A stretch of 64,000 bases of DNA from Bradysia coprophila (lineage: Eukaryota > Arthropoda > Insecta > Diptera > Sciaridae). The stretch covers positions 5,690,584 through 5,754,583 of the forward strand of contig NW_023503616.1 in the NCBI RefSeq assembly GCF_014529535.1, given 5' to 3'. This document shows positions 21,273 to 33,450 of this stretch, one piece after another. How positions within the stretch are numbered: position 1 is the stretch's first letter; the number at the start of each line of letters is the position of its first letter. Under the pieces are notes generated by a model that was not told where the DNA came from, ran no database searches, and worked only from the letters and a program-made list of their open reading frames with translations. A program made the position numbers and the translations under genes.

Positions 21273-22881
21273 TTACACATTCGCTGGTTTATTATGACTT
21301 GAATTGAACAATGTGTCATACGGCGGTGGATCGTCCTTAAAGCCACACGGCGGTGCTGTTGGCATCGGTCGATCATAACGCTGATCTGGCGGTACTAATG
21401 GCATTGGTCCAATGTGCTCCTCTTGTGGTGCATACGGCACGGGTCGGTAATTCTGCTGATTCGGCACCGTAGGTATATTTCGAACATCCTGGAATTCTAA
21501 ATATGAATCCAAATCGGATCGAGCGGTGGGTCTCAACTCTTCCACATGTTCACTATTTGGTGGATGAGAATTGGTCGTTGTTTTCTTCTTCTTGCAGAAG
21601 CACAGTATACCAGTCAGAACGGCAATTACAATAACCACGGGTACAATAATATGTGCCGATCCAGATCCAGATGAATTTGATGAATCGCCTCTTACGGATA
21701 TTATCATTGGTTTCTCATGATTCACACAATTACTTTCATCTAAACATCCTGGCGGAGGGCAATTGAGAATTTGGTCGTCTCGAAACAAATCCGAAATACA
21801 TTTTTCGGGGGAACATCTCAGCAGTGAGCTTCCGAAACAATCTGTTGAAGAAAAAAAAAATCGTTCAATGCGATTAAGGTTGTATTGGGAAAATTCCTTT
21901 TATATCTATTGTTGGATCACAGTCTACTGAACATTATTTCACTCAAATATAATGTTAGGTCTTTTCTATGCAAAAACATGTGACTGTTATGCTGTCATTA
22001 AGTAATTGGTATGGGAATTGATTGTTGTGATGGTATAGTACATTGTTATCTATTGCAATTAAAGCGATTGCTATTACATCAGGGCAGTTGTTGAAAGGAA
22101 AAAATTAAACAGTTCAGTAGTGTGACCGTAAGATTCTTTGTATCCTTGACTTTAATATAGGTGAAATGCACCAGAGCTGTTTTCAAATATTAAAAAAAAA
22201 AGTTCATATCGCCATCTTACCTGAATAAGCTGTAAAAACCAAAAATACTTCTAATCCATCCACAGACGACGAGTAAAGTGTGTCAATCGAAATTTCCACC
22301 TTAATTTCACCAGAAGTCTCATCGAAGAAATTTCGAATCAAATTATTCTGAGGCGATGTTTCGATGTTTCCGCATATCTCCCTCGTACGGGTACCATTTT
22401 TATATGTGAATCGAATGAAATCTTTGCACGAACCATCATATGTATTCTCTCGCAATTTCAATTTTTTGATGGATGCAAAAATTCCACTTGAACTGTCCGG
22501 ATTATCCAGCTTGACCGTGAATTCACAGCTACCGATCTTTTTGATTGTTGACGAATTGGAATAGTAGTGTATTAGTGCGGCCGATTCGAAACCGTCACCT
22601 AACCGTACGAAAGGCTTGTTGTTGGTCATTGAGTCGAAAAGTGCCTTGAATTTATTTCCCGGACACAGTTCATGGTATTTGTCTGCAAAGTCAATTAATG
22701 TTCAATCAGCTTAAATTTCTCAGAAATGCAAATTGAATCATCGTTATGAGCCGTGTGGCAATATATACTTGTACAGATGAATTTGCTAACGATCTTAATA
22801 ACTTTGATTAAACTTACACTGCTTGTATGATAAAGCTATTTTTATCAAAATTAATATGAGCACTGTGTGTTTGAGGATCAT
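21273..22881 (-). CDS. CUB-LDLa single-pass membrane protein
   Basis: A 364-codon gene in three exons: 22818-22881, 22221-22682, 21273-21841 (all phases agree). Signal peptide MILKHTVLILIKIALS, then a CUB-like domain over about residues 30-175 with paired cysteines (CEFTVKL, CKDFIRFTYKNG, CGNI). An LDL-receptor class A repeat follows at 176-214, with six cysteines ending PGCLDESNC. A Ser/Gly-rich stalk precedes a transmembrane helix at 238-258 (AHIIVPVVIVIAVLTGILCF) and a KKKK stop-transfer. The proline-rich cytoplasmic tail ends near a PPPY motif (347-350), a typical binding site for WW-domain proteins such as Nedd4-type ubiquitin ligases. The domain order suggests a cell-surface binding receptor or co-receptor; the ligand is unknown. 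I cannot assign a named orthologue. Confidence 0.85.
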
Positions 22882-24921
22882 TTTTTACCTAAAAACAGCT
22901 AAAATCTATTGAGGAAAAAATTTGGCAAAACCTCTTCGCCTCAGAAATACTTTAGTTTTATTGATTTGACAGTACTCAAAAACAGTCTGATATTGCGCAC
23001 AACTTCTAAGTATCTGGAAGTATTTATGTTCAAATAGAAGAAGAAAAAAATGTTTGAAATATTTGTTTTTATCTCGAAACTGTATTACCGATTCGATGGA
23101 AGTATGCATTTTCAGTTGTTTCGGGCACCAGAATGGTTGCATATTACATATTTACATCATAATGAATATATGAACATTATGTTGTTATCTGTTTATGACC
23201 CACAGATCATTCAATGTACATTTATGACCGCTCAGTCTAGACCCATTAAGAGTCAGAGTTCTTTTATGATGAAAATATTAAATTCAAATTTCTGATAGAG
23301 CTGCTATTCCATTATATGTTTTAATAAAACAAAACGAATTTCGTTATTTATGAAAATTGTTTTACAAATATTTCTAAATAATTCGTCTTTATGTAAAATA
23401 CAGAAAAAAGAACTACGAGATTTCATAGAAGCAATACGATATTGATTTTTCTGAACTCTCGATTCCGAAAATTCGTTGTTTATAAAATGCTAACTATAAC
23501 AACAAATGAGAGAAAATTATCACAGTACAATGAATGCATTTCAAGTATAGGAATATAGGATAAATGAAAACAGTCTACACATAAATTTCAAACGTAGCAG
23601 AAGCATTTGTGCGTGCTGTGCTGCATTGCAAGTAACTTACACGAATTACTTGCCGGTCTTAAGAATTGTTCGGAAAAATATGATTGTCCAATGAGCGCTA
23701 AATTATTTTTCCTTTTGAATTAACAATAAATTTTATTGAAAAGTGGAGTAAAGCCACCAATTAAGGCAGGATCAAAGTGAGTTTATAGTAGCTGATTCTT
23801 TACGATTTTGGCAATATAATCGAAATTTTACATAATACGAACACTGTCTGTGCACTTTCGAAGAATTTAATATTGATTTCGGACTGATATGTAATTCTTT
23901 TACATGTATATAGAAGAAGTAATCAATTGTAATTTTCAAACAAAAAAAAATGTTTTATAAATTATCAGACAACCAAACAGAGTTGTTAGTTTTGTTCGTT
24001 CGCCGCGCCGTGAAGCAGTATTTTTTTAGTTTTGGGCTGTAGGTTCGTAGGACATTATCGGACATAATTTTAAAAAATTAGGAATTTCCTAACATTGAAG
24101 GTCACAATTTGCGTATGATATTTCGTCAGAAATCCTCGACCAGAACGGTATCGTTTGTACAGATATAAATTCTGTCCTACTCATTTTGTACAGATTTGTG
24201 CTTTTAAAGTTGAACCGTCTGTCAATTCAATTTTCAACGCAAGCTTTTATCAAATTGTTACTTTAACATCATAACTCGGTCTTACTAAGTTTTAATAATT
24301 GAAAGTGTTAAACCAACCATAATTTTTAATGTTATAAGTGGTCTTACGGTACATCACAAATCAACCTAAAATATTGTTACTTTAAATCTTTCAGGCCCGG
24401 GCATGGTTACATGGAAAATCGCATATATGCGTCCTTTGTAATTTAATTCATTTTGTTCAGGCCCTTTTTCTTACATTTCACCTGAACACCCTTTAGTAGC
24501 CCTGACCGGCCCTGAAGTCTTTGATCAAGTAAATAGTTTAGGATGACTTTTTTATAAATTTTATTTCGCATCTCTTTTTCAATCTCTTCTTAACAATCTC
24601 TTCGGCATTTGACTTTGAATCTCTTATGCCATTGAGTCGCCTTAGCTCGCTTAAATTTTCGAGAGACATATTTCGTTATCAGCATGGCATTGGCATATTA
24701 ACCACAAAAACTTTTTTTTCGAACCAACCACGTTTTTTTCGAGATATACCTAACCATAATGATGTTAATTCATAGTTTGACTTAATTGCATAGATAAGCA
24801 ATTACCAACAGTTGAGCGTCCTTGTTGTTCATCGAATAAATAAATTGAAAATTTACTTGTTCTATATGCCAAATTATCAAATGATTGATTTTGTTATTCT
24901 CTTATTGCTAGGATCATCGAT
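22882..24921. other. Intergenic, divergent promoter region
   Basis: About 2 kb between the divergent starts of the CUB-LDLa gene and domeless. No gene or strong repeat is seen. The region presumably holds both promoters. Confidence 0.5.
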
Positions 24922-27900
24922 ATGAACGCTCTATTTTGGTTGGTTGCTGTTTTCATTTTACGTCAAGTCAATGGCTATGGACGTAAGTTTTCAAAGTTGA
25001 AATCATTCGGTTCTCTTTAACAAATTAATCAATTTTTAAATTAGGAAACTACCCGACCGGAACTGTCTACAAGGAGGTGAATAGCACAATAACGATACTA
25101 TGCATAATAGATTTGGACAATCCCCAATCAGAAGGTCTGAACAGTTCCTATTTATCGTTTAAACTGAACAATGATCTAAATCGCGAAGAAGTGCGGGTAA
25201 GTTATTCATATTTTAATCCCTGAACAATATCCAATTGACTTATGCTTCCATATCCAGATACTGAATGCATCCACAATTGAAATGACTATTGTCAATGCTC
25301 CACCACAAGAGCTAGTAGCAACCTGTTACTTACGCAGCTTCGGCGTGGATATGACAAGAGTGTATGTTGGTAAGTTTAATGAATCAAATGAAAAGTTTGG
25401 GCATGTTTGATGCAACTGATAAATTGTTTATTTAGGCTACAAACCGAAGCCAGTGATAAACTTCAGATGTGTTTCGTACAATTGGCAGAATATGAAATGT
25501 TCTTTCGAAAGATCATCGAATCCAGTTGCTTCACGATATGAGTTGAGTTATTACTTCGATGTTAGATCGACGGTGGTAAGATAACGAAAATGGGGTACAC
25601 CCGACAAATGTAATAATCAAAATTGTCTTTGCAGACCAATCGCTGTGTACTGAAAGTAGACTTCAATCGAACATACTATTGCACTTTGGTATTCGGTGGT
25701 ACGGATGCTCTATATCGGCAACATTACCGTTATTACTATTTCAATCTGACTTCAACGAATGACCTTGGTGTTCTAAGCGAATATTTTACTATTGACAACT
25801 TTGGCATTGGTAAGTGTATCATCAAGAAATGTATGGTTCAACTTTTCAAATTTTGTATTCTTCAGTCATCCCTGACCCCGTTGAAAGTTTGGTGGCGAAG
25901 AAGATAACCACAGACAGTGCTGTTATTGAATGGAAAATTCCCTACCAACTGAAGACATACCCAGGAGGTAAGCTCAGTTCATGCGAAACTTTTATTGATC
26001 GCGATAGTGTGTAGCCAAATGCAATAACTGACAATTCTAAACTAGGTTTAACTCATCTCGTCAACTACACATCCGAATTCAGCAATGGTGTCTGGAAACA
26101 ATTGTACATTTCGAACGATCCCCAGTTGACCAATGAGATTTTACTAAAAGATCTGGAATTCGCCAATGTGTGGTACGATGTGAGAGTGTCAACACAGGTA
26201 CATAATGCCACATACAAAGATGTGTGGTCCAATTTTACGTCGATAACATTCCGAACGTTATCTCGCCGACCGGACGAACCGCCAAAAGTTGATAAAAGCG
26301 GATTCAATATTGACGACAATGGGAACATTTATTTGTATTGGAAGGAGATTCCAAATTCGAAGAAAAACGGAAACAATCCAACGTACAATATTACCATTGA
26401 AAACGGTGCTCCGTCGTAAGTGATTACAGGCTGATCATTCCATTCATGTAAGCTCACATCAATTTATTGATTACAGTACTATTCGACCAAACATTACTAC
26501 GAATACGATGGCTAAATTCGATCGTATGACTGCGTATATGCACAACGATTTGGTTTTCCACATTCGAAGCACCAACGACGAAGGAAATTCGCAAATGGCA
26601 AGTGTAATTGTTGTGCCAAGAGCTTCGCATCGTCTCAAACCTCCCATGCAAATCAAGAAGATATTGCACTACCGCGTTTATCAATTGTCTTGGAAGGCAC
26701 CTCCATTTAGCGACGAAATCGAAAGCTACACAGTTTTCTGGTGTGCAACGAAAAACGAATTTCTGAATCAGTGTGATGTAAGTCTCCTAACCAATTGTTT
26801 CTTTCGATTGTTAAACAATAAACGTTTTACTTGAACATCGTTGCAGGGTTCGATAAACTATGAACGAGTTCACAAATATATTACGAATTTTACGCATTCA
26901 TCGAACGAAACATTGAATTTTGCTGTTGCTTCCAATTCAAAACGTTCAAGTTCTGGTATGGTATGGGCACGATGCACAGCCGGATCCATCAACGGTAAGC
27001 AAATATTAAATTTGTCAGCCTCATTTAATGAATATCCCAGACTTCGATAACAAAAGTCCGAAGTGTTTTATGCCGATCTCTCTGATTGAATGTCTGATGT
27101 TATCTTTTGCAGACATCGGCAAACTATCCACGATTTGGATAGCCAAAATTGAATCGACATCGATTGAATTCAAGTGGACTCTAGAATGTGTGGATCAAGC
27201 AATTGTGAACGGTTTCAATTTGACCTATTGTCCCATAAAGGATCCCAAAACTGAGAACTGTAAAGAGGGTACCGAAAGATACATCAACATCACAAAAAGT
27301 GATTCGTTCGGCTATACATTAACCGATTTGACCCCGTACACAACATACAAAACTGTTATTTCCATGTATTCGTTTCAACGTGTATCACCGGGTCCGCCAT
27401 CTGAACCACTAATCAATACCACATTAGAAGCAGCTCCATCTCCGCCGAGAAATTTGGAATATTCCAATGTCACAGACACATCGGTCACATTACATTGGGA
27501 CATTCCGGAGCACATCAACGGTGTGCTTATGAAGTACAAGGTGTGGTATAATAGCAACTTTAAAGAAGTTGACAAACACCATGTCACCCCGAATATGACG
27601 TACACCCTGACCGGCTTGAACAGTTATACCAAGTATGACATATTGGTAACAGCTCGTACATTTGCCGACTCAAATCGAAGTAATATTGTAACCATTGAAA
27701 CCAAAGTTGGTGCTCCTGGTAACCTAACAACACCAATATTGCTGGACATCGACGATGAGGTTTCAATTTTGTGGGACCCTCCGGAGACACCGAATGGAAA
27801 AGTACAATATTACGAGGTACAATTTGTAAACAAAATCGGCGACACAGAGTATGAATACATTAGCAGCGACATAAGAGGAAACAGATGCACGTACAATTTC

Positions 27901-30028
27901 AAGAAATGTGAGCTTGGTGTGGAAAAACGATCATTCCGCGTTCGTGCAGTCAATGTTGTTAATTCGCCATTCGATTCACATCGAATCGATCGTCATGACC
28001 TTGGTTTCGATACACATGCTTGTAAGGAAGCATACAATCATCAGGACTTTACTTACGTAAATAAACATGCAACAATACTGAATGGCAATTGGTCGTCTCC
28101 AATGCACATTTATTGTAATTCATCGGATTATGCGAAGGGAGGATGGTATGTGCTGTGGACATTCGTTTTCATTGTCGGCTGTGGCGTGGCCTTCGTGTCA
28201 TTCCTTATGATGAAAAAGTTTAAGAGAATGAAAGACATCGGTGTAGAACTACCGGCTGGCTTAGAAGACATCAAAGAGGAAGCCAAGACGAAAGGAGGAT
28301 TGGCGTTCGATTGCAATATTGTTCCCCGGCAAGAAAACACTAAGCAAAACCATTATTCGACGGTGCCGAATGAGCAGGAACAAAGTCTTTTACGAAACCG
28401 ACAAGAATCAGGAAGTAGTCAAGGCACTGACAATTTGAGCGGACACTGCGAATATAATGAAGCAGTCGACGATTCGGAATCTGAACAACAAAATGATGAT
28501 GACAGCACAGCACAAACAATTTCCGAGAGTCTGGATCTACCAAAGGTAGTTTGATCTTGCATTCTCAATAAATGTTGATTTACATAAGGTTCTCTTGCAG
28601 AATTCGCCCACTCCGTTAATGGCAATGCCAAAACTGTCACCACTCAAAAAAGATCCGATAATTGTCGCACCAATGAATCCAACCATAATGCCATTGACAT
28701 CAAACAATTACATCAGCGAAGCATTCTTGAGGTCGCCTCCAGCCGCTGCACCAGCTCCGTTAACATCGAATGGTTACGTTACACACGATGCTGTTGTTAG
28801 GGTAAGATTTGATCAGAATTTTATGATTGTTGCGAGTGTGTTCTAAAAGGCAATTTTTTTTTGTTAGGCTTCTCCTGGCTACACAAGTTGGACTGTAGCT
28901 ACGACTCGACCAACCGTGCCACCTGCTGACGAATCTAAAGTTAAAACACCAGTTGGTGCAACAACAGATATACAAGGAATATCGGGTAAGTCTCATTTTA
29001 CATTTTCAAGATTTTCTTGTCAAGTTCGAAGCAAAGCCTAATTTCTGGAATTCATCTGGTATCGATAACGGCCCTTAATATAGTAAAATGGATGTTAAAA
29101 ACATTGACGTACAAGATTTGTAATCAACAGATTAATTTTTTTTAAATCGATGGAAGTAATAGACCTGATAATAATACTGGTCATATGCTTGCCGTCTGTA
29201 ACAGGTTAAAAATTCATGATTGGAGTATACTATCAATTTGCATCAGTGAACCCAAGAATAAACAACAGGCCATTTCCACATTTCCCAACGAGCCCTTATT
29301 TACAACACCTTCACACCCTCCATTTCAAGCGCTTTTCTGCAAATATTTTTCTTCAGTGATCACAAATTTCTTTAAATTTTATCATATCAGCAGCATTTTG
29401 CAATAACCATGATTAAAGACAATTTTTAAATGGTAGACATTTCCAAAGACCCCCCTTCCATTTGTTGAAATTTGGAGAAATTTTTGCTTTAATATATCAG
29501 TTTTTGTAGCGTTTTATGCAGCGCTGCAGCTCAATAAAACTGGTAAAATTGCATACTATTTCCCAGAACTCATCGAGACCTTTCCAACGAGCCGTGAAAT
29601 TTTCGTTCCCAACTTCCTACAGGTAACTTCCAGTCCTCATATCTCCAGTACATGCCGCCAAATTTCAACCTATTTCCTAAAATTCGATCAAAACTAGACA
29701 ATAGGGTGAATTTGACATAGCTAGGTCGCGTGATGGTCTCGTTAATTTCTTCCAATTTCCTCACGCTCAGAAAAATGAAGTAATAGATTTGATATGAGTC
29801 GCTTGAAAATACGTAAATCTGATATGAAAATGCTGATACGATTGTCGTCAGTAAAATGATAAAGACTGATCTACCGAACGTATCTAAACTTATACATCTA
29901 CTATTTATAACTAGACCGTTTATCTAACGTTTCCTCAAATATTTGTTTTTTTATTTATCTCTTCAATTTTTCTTTCAGGCTACGTAACACACAAACAACT
30001 ATCAGATTTCGGTCAATCAATACAATAA
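24922..30028 (+). CDS. dome: Domeless, JAK/STAT cytokine receptor
   Basis: The insect receptor for Unpaired-type cytokines, acting at the plasma membrane upstream of JAK (Hopscotch) and STAT. Thirteen exons: 24922-24982, 25045-25196, 25258-25369, 25436-25575, 25635-25809, 25866-25967, 26046-26415, 26477-26777, 26847-26994, 27113-28545, 28601-28801, 28868-28985, 29979-30028; 1120 residues with all phases consistent. Features: signal peptide (MNALFWLVAVFILRQVNG); a cytokine-binding module with FRCVSYNWQNMKC; WSNFT near residue 307, in the place of a WSXWS motif; several fibronectin type III repeats; many N-glycosylation sequons; and a transmembrane helix at about 864-886 (WYVLWTFVFIVGCGVAFVSF). 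The acidic, Ser-rich cytoplasmic tail ends SGYVTHKQLSDFGQSIQ. A related NGYVTHD occurs upstream in the tail. The last intron (993 bp) carries a foldback-family copy. Confidence 0.93.
29081..29209 (+). repeat. Half copy of the 14320-14701 foldback family
   Basis: This matches the right half of the 14320-14701 element from TAGTAAAATG to TAACAGGTTAA, including AATAATACTGGTCATATGC. It lies in the last intron of domeless. No inverted left arm is visible nearby, so it is a solo arm. Confidence 0.85.
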
Positions 30029-32094
30029 ATTTTCATTTAGGTATGTTTTTACGATGATACGTAACAGAACTGATGCACATAATAATTTTAAATGATTTTT
30101 TTTGTAACTCAAACGCATTTAAGAATGAAAAGTTGAAAATATAATATAAAGAAAAAATTGAATAAGTTTCCGATCCGTTTCATGTAGAAAATTACTTTAA
30201 TTAAAAAAAAACTAGTAGAAACGAAAACTCAGATGTGACATCAATTTTGTTTTATTGTAATCACAAATCTCGAACTGAAGTTATTGAATAAGCAAATGTA
30301 GTTTATTGGAAAATATAAAAGAAATAAAGAAAAACAAACCCAATTGTGATTGAATCGTTGTTGTTAAAATAAAATAATTGTGAAGAGCTTATGCAACATC
30401 GAATTTATATTCTATCAGTGAAATTATTGAAATTAAAATGTATTTTTGGATCATATAAGTGAAAGGAGTCATATAAGTGAAAGGAGATACACAAAAGTCT
30501 GGGAGTCTTCTGGATAAAGCGTTCTTCGATCCGATTTTTTATTATGACAGTCATGTCGATGACAAATAATTGATCTCAGACAGTGATTACTTTTCCCATC
30601 TTTGGGTAGTCACAGCGACAATTTGACGTCATAGTTTAAGAATGGTATCAAAGAACGTCTGACCAGAAACTTTTGATTTAAGCTTTTGCACTTCGAGATC
30701 AATTGCGATCTGCGAAAATTCAATTATTAAATTAGATCCAAAACAACAGCAAAAACATTTCTACACACAGGAATGTTATACACATTGATGTCTTGTTAAT
30801 GTTTAAGTGTTAAAGAAAGAAAAAATAGAAGAAAAAACAAACAAATTTTTATAATAAAAATTTTTGTATTTTATTTAGTGTTATCGGTGCAAACTTAAAT
30901 GGAAAAAAATATTTTTTTGGCATATTGTTAATGTTTCAAAATTTTACTCATTTAGATTATATAGAAACGGTTAGTCATCTGATGTCGACAACAAAGACCA
31001 GAATGGACTCTGTCTAGTATCATAGTATCATAGCGAAATGAATGATAAAAATATTGAAGTAATAGATTTTGCATCTTCAATTGATTGAATGATTGATACT
31101 TTACACAGTTGAAGTGAAAGATTAAGTGATTTTGTTGCGATACACTTGCCGTTTCCAAACGATTTTAACGAACCTAGTTATGTTCATCGAAATTATAGCA
31201 GAAACAACACGAGGGAAAAGACCATAATATCTCGTTCATGAGTGTGAGAAAGTGATTCAATTTCGAACTTATAGAAAGAATTATTTTATTTTCGCGGTGA
31301 GAACCGTTGAGTGACTGGATGTTTTTGCTTGTCTAACTCGGATTTCTTTCAATTAACTACATGTAACAATAAAATGAATGGATTCATGTTTAGATTATAA
31401 GTAGCTGTATGTACGTCACGATCAAAGGAATGTTCACAATGCACTAACAATATATTTAAAACAGAAATGTTTTTGCGAACGGGAAAATTAATTTTAGAAA
31501 TTTTTAATCTTAAATAGAAAAGAAGAAACCTACGTGCAAATAACTAATAATCATTTTTATTTTTATATACAAAGGAAAATGTTTTTAATTTTTGTGTTAA
31601 TGCTTAAAAACGAAAAAAAAAACTGTTGAAAACCAATTTAAGATTTTAAATTATTTACACGTCTTATTCATATTATCGTTTATAGAGATGCACAGTTTAT
31701 AATTCAATCCGGTCGAAGATTTATCGTTCACTTAAATATGATTTCGTTTGTAATTTCTATAACATCAGTATATATCATTAAAACAATTCTTGAGAAACGA
31801 GATGCAAACGAATTAAGTGAATCCTTTCGATTGGTATGCCATTTTCGTGAAATGAATTAAATTTTATTCGTTTTATTTTACGACACCTCTGTTAATACAG
31901 TTTTAAGATTTTTTTTAATTATATAGAAACACAAGGAAAGCTTGCGATTAGTTAATAAATGAATTTAGGCAAAGATTTTTTATTATTGTATTACTGTACA
32001 AAGTTTAAGTTAAGAATTATAAACGAATAAATATTTCTCATAAATCTATATATACAAATTGAGATGTTTTCATTATCATCCCTATCATGGTGGG
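30029..32094. other. Domeless 3' UTR and intergenic
   Basis: AT-rich, no gene seen. The stretch 30964-31090 (GAAACGGTTAGTCATCTGAT ... AAAAATATTGAAGTAATAGA) resembles 56818-57070 and parts of the foldback family, so it is probably old repeat DNA. Confidence 0.5.
30323..30328 (+). terminator. dome: Candidate poly(A) signal of domeless
   Basis: AATAAA about 295 bp after the stop. Another AATAAA overlaps the stop codon itself (30024-30029) and is less likely to be used. Confidence 0.4.
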
Positions 32095-33450
32095 GCTGAA
32101 CGAACTTTAAATAAACATGTCGACTTCCATCTCGGTTCTTTTCATAGCTGAGTTAGGGGAGGCGTGTACTATCCAACGGCACATGTTGCAGGCGCAACCG
32201 CTTAGCCGTTTCTGAGAACTAGGAATATCGTCGCCTGGCTCCGCGGAAGTTGCTGGACCAGTGTTTGAAACTGGAATCGGTAGAGGGATAAATCTAAGAA
32301 CAACCATGTAAAAATTATTGCTCTCGGTCATTTGGTCGCAGAGCAATAGAAGGTGAAAGTCGAAAATTCCACCTCTTCAAGAGATGATGCCTCCTCGACG
32401 AAGTTCTCGATCCAGCACTTTAATAGCATTTCTAGACAAGGTTAATGTGCTCTTTCGAATGGCAATATTTTTTTTTTTTAAAGTGGTCTCTTTTGGTACA
32501 TTTTCAGAAAGGTCACTTTTTTGCTACCCTCGGTGAACTTTGGCTGCTTCCATACCTTGCCAGTTGAAATATTTCCTTTTGAAAACATAGCCTGAAATCC
32601 TACCTTTCCAATGATACCAAATATGTCATATATGATTCTCAGCAAGAACTGTTTATGATAACAATTTTGCATCGAGGTCGGGCTACTAGCAAATTTAGGG
32701 TCATTGAAAACGAAATTTCTATTTTTATGTTTGTTATGGCAAAATAAGCAGATATTATACGACGGATAACTCACGTAAGTCGATGAGACATAACTCAAAG
32801 ACATTAATTTGTAATATTTGTAAATTTCGTTTTCAATGACCCTAAATTTGCTAGTAGTCCGACCTCGATGCAAAATCTTTATCATAAATAGTTCTTGCTG
32901 AGTATCATACATGCCATATTCGGTATCATTGGAAAGCTTAGACTTCAGGCTTAACAAGGTACATTGTGTTGAAATATTTCAACCAGCAAGGTATGGAAGC
33001 AGCCAAAGTTCACCGAGGGTAGCAAAAAAGTGACCTTTCTGAAAATGTACCAAAAGAGACCACTTTAAAAAAAAAATTATTGCCATTCGAAAGAGCACAT
33101 TAACCTTGTCTAGAAATGCTATTAAAGTGCTGGATCGAGAACTTCGTCGAGGAGGCATCACCTCTTGAAGAGGTGGAATTTTCGACTTTCACCTTCTATT
33201 GCTCTGCGACCAAATGACCGAGAGCAATAATTTTTACATGGTTGTTCTTAGATTTATCCCTCTACCGATTCCAGTTTCAAACACTGGTCCAGCAACTTCC
33301 GCGGAGCCAGGCGACGATATTCCTAGTTCTCAGAAACGGCTAAGCGGTTGCGCCTGCAACATGTGCCGTTGCATAGTACACGCCTCCCCTAACTCAGCTA
33401 TGAAAAGAACCGAGATGGAAGTCGACATGTTTATTTAAAGTTCGTTCAGC
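32095..33450. repeat. 1.36-kb palindrome with about 630-bp arms
   Basis: The left arm, 32095 to about 32731, is repeated in inverse orientation from about 32819 to 33450, around an 87-bp spacer. The outer 450-480 bp of the arms are nearly identical: the mirrored 79-codon frames at 32107-32346 (-) and 33199-33438 (+) differ at one residue, Trp against Cys. The inner parts are clearly more diverged, with small indels. These frames, starting MLCDQMTESNNFYMVV, match no family I know. It is probably a foldback transposon or an inverted duplication of one. A transcript across it would fold into a long double-stranded RNA. The divergence between arms argues against a simple assembly artefact. Confidence 0.85.

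Noticed and set aside
22906-23295. Overlapping frames upstream of the CUB-LDLa gene
   Set aside because: AT-rich with hydrophobic or lysine runs on both strands; best explained by composition.
32478-32957. 159-codon minus-strand frame in the palindrome
   Set aside because: It crosses the spacer and both arms; it is open because of the inverted structure and resembles no protein.
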